A DNA stretch of 64,000 nucleotides from Gammaproteobacteria bacterium (GCA_018819515.1 JAHJPX010000014.1:1-64000), one strand, 5' to 3'; positions 38,774 to 47,602 are shown, counted from the stretch's first letter. The notes: generated by a model from the letters alone, not told the origin. Made by a program: numbers and translations.

Positions 38774-39265
38774 ATGGAAGACGGCAAAGTCGAATACGCG
38801 GGATTCTGGGTACGGCTGGGCGCGACGCTGATCGACACGATCCTGATCATGCTCATCACCTTTCCGCTGCTGGTCTGGATTTATGGCTGGGAGTATTTCG
38901 ATCCGACCTTGAACACGGGGATGTTCGCCGGCCCGGCCGATTTCCTGATCACCTGGGTGCTCCCCTTCATCGCCGTGATCTGGTTCTGGCGCGCCAGGCA
39001 GGCGACGCCGGGCAAGATGGCATTGTCGCTGCACGTAGTGGATGCCGACAGCGGCCGGACGCTGTCCACCGGGCAGAGCATCGGCCGCTACTTCGCCTAC
39101 ATCGTCTCGACGCTGCCGCTGTGCATCGGCTTCGTCTGGATCGCCTTCGACAAGCGCAAACAGGGCTGGCACGACAAGCTGGCCGGCAGCGTGGTGGTGC
39201 GAACGAAGAACCGCGGCACCGAACCCGTTCACCTTCCCGAGGCCCAAGGAGACAACGCACCATGA
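38774..39265 (+). CDS. RDD family membrane protein
   Basis: A 163-aa protein with the RDD signature (VRLGATLIDTILIM), about three transmembrane helices, and ATPGKMALSLHVVDADSG. RDD proteins are small membrane proteins, some with Na+/H+ exchange activity. The stop overlaps the DUF1304 ATG (ATGA). Confidence 0.92.
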   Translation: MEDGKVEYAGFWVRLGATLIDTILIMLITFPLLVWIYGWEYFDPTLNTGMFAGPADFLITWVLPFIAVIWFWRARQATPGKMALSLHVVDADSGRTLSTGQSIGRYFAYIVSTLPLCIGFVWIAFDKRKQGWHDKLAGSVVVRTKNRGTEPVHLPEAQGDNAP

Positions 39266-39618
39266 CCACACTCGCCAACATCGTCGTCGCGCTGATCGCG
39301 CTGCTGCACGTCTACATCCTCGTGCTGGAAATGTTCCTCTGGGACAAGCCCGCCGGCCTGCGCGCCTTCGGCCAGACGCAGGAAGCCGCCACCGCATCGC
39401 GCGTGCTGGCGGCCAACCAGGGCCTCTACAACGGCTTCCTCGCCGCCGGGCTGTTCTGGGGTCTCTGGCTTGGCCCCGATGGCACCGCCGTCAAGGTCTT
39501 CTTCCTCGGCTGCGTCCTCGTCGCCGGCCTGTTCGGCGCCGCCACCGCCAGCCGCAAGATCCTCTTCGTCCAGGCGATTCCGGCGCTCGTCGGGCTCGGG
39601 CTGGTGCTGGCGGCCTGA
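39262..39618 (+). CDS. DUF1304 family membrane protein
   Basis: A 118-aa protein with four transmembrane helices and the family stretch HVYILVLEMFLW, then ANQGLYNGFLAAGL. It is translationally coupled to the RDD gene. The role is unknown. Confidence 0.9.
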   Translation: MTTLANIVVALIALLHVYILVLEMFLWDKPAGLRAFGQTQEAATASRVLAANQGLYNGFLAAGLFWGLWLGPDGTAVKVFFLGCVLVAGLFGAATASRKILFVQAIPALVGLGLVLAA

Positions 39619-39736
39619 AACCACCTGCAACGTCCGGAGTCGGCTAGGAGCAGTCGGTCGATCTGCTCACTCTGAAGCGGACAATCGGCTGCGCCGCAGG
39701 TATGCTGTCGGCGTTTTCTATCAAAGTTCGCAGCCA

Positions 39737-40225
39737 ATGACAATTTCGACCCCGGCCCCTTATTTCAAGCTGACGCACCAAGGAATCGAGATTCATAACA
39801 AGCCAAATCCGTGGCTATTGGGACTGGCACTATTCTTCGCGGCCAGTATTGTTTTGTCTCAGCCCAATCGTTTCGGTTTGGTAATCCTTCTGGCTGTCTT
39901 TGTGACACTGGCGGCGTGGTGGCTGACTAGAGTGCAATCAGTCTTCATTTCATTCGACAGGAGGGAGACAACATTCGTTTATTCCTCATTGAACCCGCTT
40001 CGAAAGCGCAAAGTGGTGTCACTGGCCGGATTCACTCGTGTATATGCCAATCGATATGTTAAGGATGGCGGGTGGTCTATTCACTTGAGTGGCCCGAGAG
40101 GTGAGCATCTGTCGCTTGCTCAAATTCCTTCATTTTGGGAGCCCACATTGCATGGCGATCACGTGAGATCTCTATGCAACAAGATTGCAGCCGGTCTGCA
40201 AATAGCTGATGGAGGCGGAGTATGA
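39737..40225 (+). CDS. Hypothetical membrane-anchored protein, 162 aa
   Basis: Two hydrophobic helices near the N terminus (about residues 25-65) precede a beta-rich cytoplasmic domain (SVFISFDRRETTFVYSSLNPLRKRKVVSLAGFTRVYANRYVK). It looks like the PH-like or YqeB type of small domain, but I assign no family. Base composition is markedly A/T-richer than the neighbours, and codon use differs, suggesting recent acquisition. Confidence 0.65.
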   Translation: MTISTPAPYFKLTHQGIEIHNKPNPWLLGLALFFAASIVLSQPNRFGLVILLAVFVTLAAWWLTRVQSVFISFDRRETTFVYSSLNPLRKRKVVSLAGFTRVYANRYVKDGGWSIHLSGPRGEHLSLAQIPSFWEPTLHGDHVRSLCNKIAAGLQIADGGGV

Positions 40226-40397
40226 ACTACATAATTCAGTTGTCTTCTGTCGGACTTGAAGGTCATTACCGCTGATCTAGAACACTTCGCTCCTGAACTG
40301 GCGCGTCGAACGTCCGCTTTCTCAAGAACCAAGATCTGCACCGGGTCGAATACCGCCCCATAACTCTGCCGCCATGGCCAACTTTTAAACAGCACAA
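40222..40397 (+). other. Decayed A/T-richer stretch
   Basis: A 17-codon frame (MNYIIQLSSVGLEGHYR) overlaps the previous stop by ATGA, and a second open stretch in another frame (LKVITADLEHFAPELARR) follows directly. This looks like a frameshifted remnant of a second gene of the same acquired segment. No intact gene is supported here. Confidence 0.4.
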
Positions 40398-40802
40398 CTA
40401 GCTGCTTGGCGGCCACTCCGGAAACTTCGGCGCGTCGTCCGGGATATGGTCCCAACTCGCCTTGGAGTCCACAAAGATGTGGGCGGCGATCTCTTGGTCG
40501 ACGGGCGTATCCACCGTGCCCAATCGGACGATAACCATCTCCGGCTTGGAGTCGCGCCGGGCGTAAATGCCGGAGCCGCAGTTCCCGCAAAAATATCGAT
40601 GGTGGGCCGGCTCGTGTCTGTATTCCCTCAGGACATCCTGTCCCCGCGTGATCCGGAAAGCGGCGCTCGGAATGCGCGTGACCGCCTGGTGAGCCGAGCC
40701 CGTTGATTTCCGGCAGACCGAGCAATGGCAGAAAACAATCGGCCCCAATGATTCGTCGATTTCGTATTGGACTTGTCCGCAAAGACAGCTGCCTTTGTGC
40801 AT
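40398..40802 (-). CDS. GFA/CENP-V family zinc protein
   Basis: A 134-aa protein of the glutathione-dependent formaldehyde-activating-enzyme fold. Cys ligands lie in GSCLCGQVQY, FCHCSVCRKSTG and FCGNCGSGIY. The ATG at 40802 follows an AGGAGG ribosome-binding site. The true substrate of this broad family is usually unknown. Confidence 0.93.
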   Translation of the reverse strand: MHKGSCLCGQVQYEIDESLGPIVFCHCSVCRKSTGSAHQAVTRIPSAAFRITRGQDVLREYRHEPAHHRYFCGNCGSGIYARRDSKPEMVIVRLGTVDTPVDQEIAAHIFVDSKASWDHIPDDAPKFPEWPPSS

Positions 40803-40841
40803 GAAAACTTCCTCCTTGTCCAAACGCAAGCTGAGCTCCGG

Positions 40842-40867
40842 AAAAGTCAGGCGTGGCGGTACGCCAC
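40842..40867 (+). repeat. Dispersed repeat copy 16, intergenic
   Basis: A copy with the perfect hairpin GTGGCG-GTA-CGCCAC, 2 bp past the stop codon of the FKBP gene. It is well placed to act as its terminator. Confidence 0.9.
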
Positions 40868-40869
40868 TG

Positions 40870-41214
40870 CTACTTGATCGCCAGCAGTTCCACCTCGAAC
40901 ACCAGCGTCGCGTTGGGCGGGATGACGCCGCCGGCGCCACGGGCGCCGTAGCCGAGATTGGGCGGGATGGTCAGCTTGCGGGTGCCGCCGACCTTCATGC
41001 CTTGCACGCCTTCGTCCCAGCCGGAAATGACCTGACGTGCGCCAAGACCGAACTCGAACGGGTCGTTGCGGTCCTTGCTCGAATCGAACTTGGCTCCGTC
41101 GGTGAGCCAGCCGGTGTAATGCACCGACACGTACTGGCCGGCTTTGGCTTCGTCGCCTTCGCCGACGGTGATGTCTTCGATGATCAGGCCGCTGGCGGTG
41201 GTGATGGCGGGCAT
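40870..41214 (-). CDS. FKBP-type peptidyl-prolyl isomerase
   Basis: A 114-aa single FKBP domain (VSVHYTGWLTDGAKFDSS, VISGWDEGVQGMKVGGTR, IPPNLGYGARGAGGVIPPNATLVFEVELL). Active-site aromatics are present. There is no signal peptide, so it is cytoplasmic. It follows glcE by 13 bp and may be cotranscribed. Confidence 0.96.
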   Translation of the reverse strand: MPAITTASGLIIEDITVGEGDEAKAGQYVSVHYTGWLTDGAKFDSSKDRNDPFEFGLGARQVISGWDEGVQGMKVGGTRKLTIPPNLGYGARGAGGVIPPNATLVFEVELLAIK

Positions 41215-41227
41215 GGTGCTTCCTTTC

Positions 41228-42298
41228 TCAAAGGTTGGGGTAAAGGCGGCCGGGATTGAATACGCCGCGCGGGTCGAACGCGGCTTTGAGCCGCTGGTGG
41301 ATTTTCAGCAGGGGTGCGGGCAGCGGCTGGAACACGCCAGCCGACTTGTCGGTGCCGCGGAACAGCACAGCGTGACCGCCGACCTTGGTTGCGGCTTCGC
41401 GCGCGACGGCGGCATCGCCGCGCCACCAGCGCTGGCTGCCGCCCCATTCGATCACCTGCTCGCCCGGCAGGTCGAGCACGGGCGCGACGGAGGGCACCGA
41501 CAGTCGCCAGAGCGTTTCAGTGCCGGCAAAAAATTCATGGCGCTGCTCGCGCAGGTCGTTCCAGAACGTCGATGCGTCGGCGAGCAATTCGCCGCCGAGC
41601 TTCTGCTTCGCGGCGGCGACTGCGGCTTCGGCGCCCGACAGGCGCAGAGTCAGCACGTCCTCGTGCCAGCAGCTCCCCGAGATCGGCAGCGGCTTGCCAG
41701 CCCAGGCGTTCAAGGCCTCGAGCGCCTTCGCCTGCGGCAGGTCGAAGCGCAGCGTCGCTTCGGCGACGGGGCGCGGCAGCACCTTCAGCGAGACTTCGAG
41801 GATCAGGCCGAGCGTGCCGAGGCTGCCTGCCATCAGGCGCGAGACATCGTAGCCGGCGACGTTCTTCATCACCTGTCCGCCAAAGGTCAGCCGTCGCGAC
41901 ACGCCACTGAGGATCGTCACGCCGAGCACGAAGTCGCGCAGCGCGCCGACCGCGGCACGGCGCGGCCCCGAGAGGCCGGCGGCGACGGCGCCGCCCACTG
42001 TGGCAAATGAGGTTGCCGAATTTGTCCCGTGGGCGAAGTGCGGCGGCTCGAAGGCGAGGCATTGGTTCTCTGCCGCCAGCGCCGCCTCGATCTCTGCCAG
42101 CGGCGTGCCGCAGCGCGCGGTGATGACCAACTCGGTCGGTTCGTAGTCGGTGATGCCGGCGTGGCCGCGCGTATCGAGAATCTCGCCGCGCGGCGTTTCG
42201 CCGTAGAAATCCTTGCTGCCGCCGCCGCGGATGCACAATGGCCTATCCGCACCGGCAACCGAGATGCGTTCCTTGAACTGTTCGGTCAGGTCGGCCAT
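41228..42298 (-). CDS. glcE: Glycolate oxidase FAD-binding subunit
   Basis: The accessory FAD subunit of glycolate oxidase. The 356-aa protein has PCMH-type FAD-binding elements (PLCIRGGGSK, ATVGGAVAAGLSGPRR, FGGQVMKNVAGYDVSRL). Its ATG overlaps the glcD stop (TGATG). The residues before FGGQVMKN come from a dispersed repeat copy (GVSRRLTF) and seem to replace, not lengthen, the usual family stretch. Confidence 0.93.
   Translation of the reverse strand: MADLTEQFKERISVAGADRPLCIRGGGSKDFYGETPRGEILDTRGHAGITDYEPTELVITARCGTPLAEIEAALAAENQCLAFEPPHFAHGTNSATSFATVGGAVAAGLSGPRRAAVGALRDFVLGVTILSGVSRRLTFGGQVMKNVAGYDVSRLMAGSLGTLGLILEVSLKVLPRPVAEATLRFDLPQAKALEALNAWAGKPLPISGSCWHEDVLTLRLSGAEAAVAAAKQKLGGELLADASTFWNDLREQRHEFFAGTETLWRLSVPSVAPVLDLPGEQVIEWGGSQRWWRGDAAVAREAATKVGGHAVLFRGTDKSAGVFQPLPAPLLKIHQRLKAAFDPRGVFNPGRLYPNL
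41882..41908 (+). repeat. Dispersed repeat copy 17, in glcE
   Basis: A near-full copy with a one-base change in head and hairpin, read as GVSRRLTF. Confidence 0.8.
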
Positions 42299-43800
42299 CA
42301 GAAGCGCTCGATGTCCGGGAACTTGAGTTCGCCGTGATGCACGTGCATGCGGCCGAACTCGGCGCAGCGGTGCAGCGAGGGCACGGCCTTGCCGGGATTG
42401 AGCAGGCCCTGCGCATCGAAGGCCGCCTTGACGGCATGGAAAGCTGTCAGTTCGTCGCTGTCGAACTGCACGCACATGCCGCGCAATTTCTCGTAGCCGA
42501 CGCCGTGTTCGCCGGTGATGGTGCCACCGAGCGCCACGGACATCTCCAGAATCTTCGCGCCGAATTCCTCGGTGCGTTCGATTTCGCCCGGCACGTTGGC
42601 ATCGTAGAGGATGAGCGGATGCAGGTTGCCGTCGCCGGCGTGGAAGACGTTGATGCAGCGCAGGCCGAATTCCTTTTCCATGTCGGCGATGCCGCGCAGG
42701 ATTTCGCCGAGCTTCTTGCGCGGAATGGTGCCGTCCATGCAGTAGTAGTCGGGCGAGATCCGGCCGGCAGCGGGGAAGGCCGCCTTGCGCCCGGCCCAGA
42801 ACTTGAGCCGCTCGGCTTCGTCGCTGGAGACGCGGATGCCGGTGGCGCCGCACTTCTCCAGCACGGCGCGCATGCGGCCGATTTCCTCCTCGACTTCCTC
42901 GGGCGTGCCGTCCGATTCGCAGAGCAGGATCGCCGCCGCGTCGAGGTCGTAGCCCGCATTGACGAAGGGCTCGACGGCCGCGGTGGCCGGCTTGTCCATC
43001 ATCTCCAGCCCGGCCGGGATGATGCCCGCAGCGATCAGCGCCGCCACCGCATCGCCGGCGTGGGTGATGTCGCCGAACGAGGCCATGATCACGCGCGCCG
43101 TCTCGGGCTTGGGCACCAGCTTGACGGTCACTTCGGTGACGACCGCGAGCAGGCCCTCGGAGCCGATCATCAGCGCCAGCAGGTCGTAGCCCGGTGCATC
43201 CAATGCGTGATTGCCGAACTCGACCACCTCGCCTTCGATGGTGACGCCGCGCACGCGCAGGACGTTGTGCACGGTCAGGCCGTACTTGAGGCAATGCACG
43301 CCGCCCGCGTTCTCGGCGATGTTGCCGCCGATGGTGCAGGCGAGCTGCGAACTGGGATCGGGCGCGTAATAGAGTCCGTGCGGCGCGGCGGCTTCGGAGA
43401 TGGCGAGGTTGCGCACGCCCGGCTCGACCACCGCGACGCGCGCCACCGGGTCGAGATGGAGGATGCGCTTCATCTTCGCCATGCTGAGCAGCACACCATG
43501 GCCGTGCGGCAGCGCGCCGCCGGAGAGCCCCGTGCCCGCACCGCGCGCCACCACGGGCACGCCGAGGCGATTGCAGGTCTTGAGCACCGCCACGATCTGC
43601 GCCTCGTTCTCGGCCAGCACCACGGCCAGCGGCACCTGACGGTAGGCGGCCAGGCCATCGCATTCGTAGGGCATCAGGTCTTCCTGCTCGTGCAGCAGGT
43701 TGGCTTTGGGCACCAGCCGCGCAAGCTCGGCGACCAGCGCGTCGCAATCGACGTCGCTGAAGTCCTGCTCGCGTTCGTGGGTATGGGCACGACCTGTCAT
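42298..43800 (-). CDS. glcD: Glycolate oxidase subunit GlcD (FAD-linked oxidase)
   Basis: The catalytic subunit oxidising glycolate (or D-lactate) to glyoxylate. The 500-aa protein has a PCMH FAD domain (VARGAGTGLSGGALPHG) and the FAD-oxidase C-terminal domain with FHAGDGNLHPLIL and GEHGVGYEK. Together with glcE and distant glcF it forms the three-subunit oxidase for photorespiratory or environmental glycolate. Confidence 0.95.
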   Translation of the reverse strand: MTGRAHTHEREQDFSDVDCDALVAELARLVPKANLLHEQEDLMPYECDGLAAYRQVPLAVVLAENEAQIVAVLKTCNRLGVPVVARGAGTGLSGGALPHGHGVLLSMAKMKRILHLDPVARVAVVEPGVRNLAISEAAAPHGLYYAPDPSSQLACTIGGNIAENAGGVHCLKYGLTVHNVLRVRGVTIEGEVVEFGNHALDAPGYDLLALMIGSEGLLAVVTEVTVKLVPKPETARVIMASFGDITHAGDAVAALIAAGIIPAGLEMMDKPATAAVEPFVNAGYDLDAAAILLCESDGTPEEVEEEIGRMRAVLEKCGATGIRVSSDEAERLKFWAGRKAAFPAAGRISPDYYCMDGTIPRKKLGEILRGIADMEKEFGLRCINVFHAGDGNLHPLILYDANVPGEIERTEEFGAKILEMSVALGGTITGEHGVGYEKLRGMCVQFDSDELTAFHAVKAAFDAQGLLNPGKAVPSLHRCAEFGRMHVHHGELKFPDIERF

Positions 43801-43886
43801 GGTTTCATTCTACAAGGACGTGTCGTCCGCTGACGCAATACGACGACAACCGGGAAAGCGATGCATTCGCCATATAATGCACTGCC

Positions 43887-44960
43887 ATGTCCCACCCAGC
43901 ATCCCGTCGCCTGCCGGCCATCGACGCCATCAAGGTCGTCGCCTCGCAACTGATCGTCCTCCACCACCTGGCCCTCTACGGGCCCATGGCCAATACGGTC
44001 CATACCGCGGCTCCAGGCCTCGTGGATGCCCTCCGCAACTACGCGCTGATGGCCGTGCCGGCCTTCCTCGTGGTCGGTGGCTTCCTCGCTGCCCGCGGCC
44101 TGCTGCCGCGGCTGGCGGAATTGCGCCTTGACGCGCTGCCGCCCATGCTGATGAAACGCTACCTGCGCCTGACACAGCCTTATTTCGTGGCACTCATCGC
44201 CGCGATTGTCTGCGCCTGGCTGGCCCGCACGCTGGCACCGTACCCCGACGTACCGGGCGCCCCGACGCCCAGTCAAGTCATGTCCCACCTATTGCTGTTA
44301 CAGGACATCGTGGGCGCGGATGCCCTGTCGACCGGTGTCTGGTACGTCGCCATCGATTTCCAGCTCTACGCGCTGCTGCTCCTCCTGGTCGCGATGACCT
44401 GGCCGCTGCGACGGTTGGTCAACACCGAGCACGCGCGCATCGTCCTGGCCGTTTGCGCCGTCCTCACCGTGCTCTCGCTGTTCTGGCTCAACCGGAACCG
44501 CGAACTCGAAATGTGGGCGCCCTATTTCTTCGGCGCCTACGGGCTCGGCATCCTCGCCGAGCAGATGTCGAGGCGGTCCGTACTGTCCGGGACGGCCCTG
44601 CTGTTCGCGATTACCGGCGCCGCGCTGTTCGTGGAGTGGCGCGGCCGCATCCTGGTCGCCGGTGTGACGGCCCTGCTGCTCGTCTGGAGCCGCGGCGGCC
44701 GACTGGCGTCGCCCTGGGCGTCGAGCGGCGCGATCGACTTCCTGAGCCGCATCTCCTACTCGTTGTTCCTGATCCATTACCCGGTAAGCCTGCTGGTCGG
44801 CGCAATCGTCACGCGCTGGTGGCCGGATAGTGTTGCGCTCAACGCCATCGGCTTGCTTGTCACCTGGGCGACGAGCATCGCCGCCGCGGCAGTGCTCCAT
44901 CGGTACACCGAGGCCCATGGTGGCGAAAGGCTGGCGCGCCCCGCATTAATTGCCCGTTAA
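43887..44960 (+). CDS. Acyltransferase 3 family membrane protein
   Basis: A 357-aa protein with about ten transmembrane helices and an N-terminal AIDAIKVVASQLIVLHHL (the conserved His region of OafA/acyltransferase 3). These proteins add acetyl groups to sugars or glycans. The sugar target is unknown. It is divergent from glcD. Confidence 0.88.
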   Translation: MSHPASRRLPAIDAIKVVASQLIVLHHLALYGPMANTVHTAAPGLVDALRNYALMAVPAFLVVGGFLAARGLLPRLAELRLDALPPMLMKRYLRLTQPYFVALIAAIVCAWLARTLAPYPDVPGAPTPSQVMSHLLLLQDIVGADALSTGVWYVAIDFQLYALLLLLVAMTWPLRRLVNTEHARIVLAVCAVLTVLSLFWLNRNRELEMWAPYFFGAYGLGILAEQMSRRSVLSGTALLFAITGAALFVEWRGRILVAGVTALLLVWSRGGRLASPWASSGAIDFLSRISYSLFLIHYPVSLLVGAIVTRWWPDSVALNAIGLLVTWATSIAAAAVLHRYTEAHGGERLARPALIAR

Positions 44961-45019
44961 GCGGAAAGGGGCATACTGCGTACCGGATCACCCACGACGC
45001 CACCCGCCTCGCTCCAACC

Positions 45020-46267
45020 ATGTCCGCGCTTTCCCTGTTCGCCCTGATCACCTTGGCCATTCTGCTGCAGGTGGCGGTCTTTCTCGGCTATCGGTTCTCG
45101 CGCCATTGGCAGCGCTATCGACAGCTCGAAGACGCCGCGCAGGAGACCGCTGTCGATACCGCAATACCGACCGCAGAAAAGGTCTCCCCGCCTCCGGGCG
45201 CCTGGCGCGACACGCGCAAGTTTCGCGTCGCGGAGCGGGTGGTCGAAAGTCCGGATGGCTCGGTCTGCTCGTTTCATCTGACGCCCGAGGACGGGCTGCC
45301 GCTGCCGGCATTTCTGCCCGGCCAGTTCCTCACCTTCGAGCTGGATATGCCCGAGGGCGGCAAACTGATCCGTTGCTATTCGCTCTCGGACACGCCGCGA
45401 GCGGACCGCTACCGCGTTTCGATCAAACGCCTGCCGGCGCCACCCGGTCGGGGGCTGTTGCCGCCGGGCCGCTCGTCGACCCACTTCCATGACCGCGTCG
45501 CCGTCGGATCGACGCTGAACGTACGCGCGCCGGCGGGCCATTTCTACATCGGACCGGAGGCGGCCCCCGTCGTCCTCATCGCCGGCGGCATCGGCATCAC
45601 GCCGCTGATGAGCATGCTCGAATGGTGTCTGGAGAACCAGCCGGAGCGCGAGGTCTGGCTCTTCTACGGCGTGCGCAACGGCCGCGAGCTGGCAATGCGC
45701 GAGCGGCTGGAAAGTCAGGCGTCGCGGTACGCCAACTTCCATCTGCAGTTTTGCTTCAGCGACCCCTTGCCGGAGGAAACCGCCGGCCGCGACTTCCACC
45801 ACGCCGGCCGCGTCAGCCTCGACCTGCTGCGCATGCTGCTGCCGCTCAAGCCCTACCATTTCTACATCTGCGGGCCGGGACCGATGATGGCCGCCATGGT
45901 GGCCGGACTCGAAGACTGGGGCGTGCCCGACGCCCGCATCCATTTCGAGGCCTTCGGGCCGGCTTCGTTCAAGCGGCGCCAGCCCACGTCAGCGACGGAA
46001 GCGCCAGACCCGGATATCGTCGTCACTTTCGCCCGCTCGGGCGTGCAGGTGCCCTGGCGTCCGGGCGCGGGCAGCCTGCTCGACTTCGCCGAACAGGAAG
46101 GCATCAACGTCGACTCGAGTTGCCGCGGCGGCGCCTGCGGAACTTGCCGGACGACGCTCAGCGCCGGCGAAGTGGTCTACCACCAGCCGCCGGACTACGA
46201 TCCCGAGCCCGGTACGTGCCTGCTTTGTGTGTGCACGCCGAAGACCAACGTGACGCTGGAGGCCTGA
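45020..46267 (+). CDS. Membrane-anchored FAD/2Fe-2S NAD(P)H oxidoreductase
   Basis: A 415-aa electron-transfer protein. An N-terminal membrane helix precedes an FNR-type FAD domain (RCYSLSD), an NAD(P) domain (GGIGITPLMS, CGPGPMM) and a C-terminal ferredoxin domain with the 2Fe-2S pattern CRGGACGTC...CLLC. It likely moves electrons between NAD(P)H and the adjacent cytochrome b. The TGATG junction couples it to that gene. A decayed dispersed repeat lies at 45710. Confidence 0.88.
   Translation: MSALSLFALITLAILLQVAVFLGYRFSRHWQRYRQLEDAAQETAVDTAIPTAEKVSPPPGAWRDTRKFRVAERVVESPDGSVCSFHLTPEDGLPLPAFLPGQFLTFELDMPEGGKLIRCYSLSDTPRADRYRVSIKRLPAPPGRGLLPPGRSSTHFHDRVAVGSTLNVRAPAGHFYIGPEAAPVVLIAGGIGITPLMSMLEWCLENQPEREVWLFYGVRNGRELAMRERLESQASRYANFHLQFCFSDPLPEETAGRDFHHAGRVSLDLLRMLLPLKPYHFYICGPGPMMAAMVAGLEDWGVPDARIHFEAFGPASFKRRQPTSATEAPDPDIVVTFARSGVQVPWRPGAGSLLDFAEQEGINVDSSCRGGACGTCRTTLSAGEVVYHQPPDYDPEPGTCLLCVCTPKTNVTLEA
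45710..45735 (+). repeat. Dispersed repeat copy 18, decayed, in CDS
   Basis: AAAGTCAGGCGTCGCGGTACGCC, three changes from consensus, read in a third frame as ESQASRYAN. Confidence 0.6.
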
Positions 46268-46845
46268 TGGACCGATCGCTCTGGAAGCAGCAGATCCTGC
46301 CCTTCACCATCCTGCTTGGCCTGCTGGCCGGCGCGGCGCTGCTCGGCGACGTCCTGCTGCATCGTTTCGATCTGGTCTGGGTCGGACGCTACCTCGGCAT
46401 TCCGGGCACGCTGTTGATCGTCGCTTCGCTCGCCTATTCTCTGCGCAAGCGCAAGATGGTCCAGTCGGGGAACCTGCGGACCTACCTGACCGCCCATGAG
46501 ATCGCCGCCTGGCTGGGCTCGCTGATGGTGCTGATCCACGCCGGCATCCACTTCAACGACATCCTGCCCTGGCTCGCCACCGTCGCCATGGGCATCAACG
46601 TTATCAGCGGCATGGTCGGCAAGATGCTGCTCGACCGCTCGCGCCGCCAGGTGCAGGGCCAGCGCGATCACTACGAGCTGCGCGGCCTACCGAAGCACGA
46701 AGTCGAGCAGGCCGTGTTCTGGGATGCGGTGATGGTCGACACCATGGCCCGCTGGCGCAAGGTGCACATCCCGATCTTTGTCGCTTTCGCGGTGCTTGGC
46801 CTCGGCCATATCGTTTCCATCTTCCTGTTCTGGGGCTGGCGATGA
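46267..46845 (+). CDS. Cytochrome b-like membrane protein
   Basis: A 192-aa protein with four transmembrane helices. His residues inside or near the helices (TAHEIAAW, LIHAGIHF, KVHIPIF, LGHIVS) suit bis-His haem b binding. It overlaps both neighbours (ATGA/TGATG) and must form one unit with the reductase and the octaheme cytochrome. Family assignment is by pattern only. Confidence 0.78.
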   Translation: MDRSLWKQQILPFTILLGLLAGAALLGDVLLHRFDLVWVGRYLGIPGTLLIVASLAYSLRKRKMVQSGNLRTYLTAHEIAAWLGSLMVLIHAGIHFNDILPWLATVAMGINVISGMVGKMLLDRSRRQVQGQRDHYELRGLPKHEVEQAVFWDAVMVDTMARWRKVHIPIFVAFAVLGLGHIVSIFLFWGWR

Positions 46846-47597
46846 ATCGCACCGTCAAGCTGATCCTGGCCATCAACCTGCTGGCGCTGACCGCGCTGGT
46901 GTTCGTCTATCCGCACTTGATGATCAGTCCGGGCAAGCTGATCGTGGCGCACCAGCAACTGGAAACGGACTGCTTCGCCTGTCACCAACCCTTGCTCGGC
47001 AGCACCGCGGAGCGCTGCATCGCCTGCCATGCGACCCGGGACATCGGTCGCTTGACCACCACCGGACACGCGATCGTCCGGAGCAAGGCCGCGGTGCCTT
47101 TCCATCAGGAACTGATCGAAGACGACTGCACGGCCTGCCACAGCGACCACGCCGGCGTGAAGCGCTACGAGTGGCGCGGCCGCTTCGACCACAGCCTGCT
47201 CAAGGCCTCGTCGAGCGAGCGCTGCAGCGCCTGCCACGAATCGCCAAAGGACGATCTGCACCGCCAGATCGACGGCAATTGCGGGCAATGCCACACGCAG
47301 AAGGCATGGACGCCGGCCACCTTCGACCACGACAAGTACTTCGTGCTCGACCGCGACCACGATGCGCGCTGCGTGACCTGCCACGTGCGCAACGACTACA
47401 GCCGCTACACCTGCTACGGCTGCCATGAGCACACGCCCGCCAACATCCGCCGTGAACACATCGAGGAAGGCATCCGCGACTTCGAAAATTGCGTCGAATG
47501 CCATGTCAGCGCCGACGAACACGATATTCGCGGACGCGGTGAGCGCGACTCGCGGCGCGACAAGCGCAAGCGCCAACACGAAGATGGCGACGACTGA
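46842..47597 (+). CDS. Octaheme cytochrome c
   Basis: A 251-aa protein with an N-terminal membrane helix or uncleaved signal and eight CXXCH haem sites (CFACH, CIACH, CTACH, CSACH, CGQCH, CVTCH, CYGCH, CVECH). Paired spacing like cytochrome c3/NapC relatives suggests an electron wire in the periplasm. It is the last gene of the three-gene redox module. The C-terminal tail is very basic. Confidence 0.9.
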   Translation: MNRTVKLILAINLLALTALVFVYPHLMISPGKLIVAHQQLETDCFACHQPLLGSTAERCIACHATRDIGRLTTTGHAIVRSKAAVPFHQELIEDDCTACHSDHAGVKRYEWRGRFDHSLLKASSSERCSACHESPKDDLHRQIDGNCGQCHTQKAWTPATFDHDKYFVLDRDHDARCVTCHVRNDYSRYTCYGCHEHTPANIRREHIEEGIRDFENCVECHVSADEHDIRGRGERDSRRDKRKRQHEDGDD

Positions 47598-47602
47598 TTC
47601 CG

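Noticed and set aside
41228..43747. Long minus-strand frame apparently fusing glcE to upstream sequence
   Set aside because: The upstream part is an out-of-frame reading of glcD. The GlcE start at 42298 overlaps the glcD stop.
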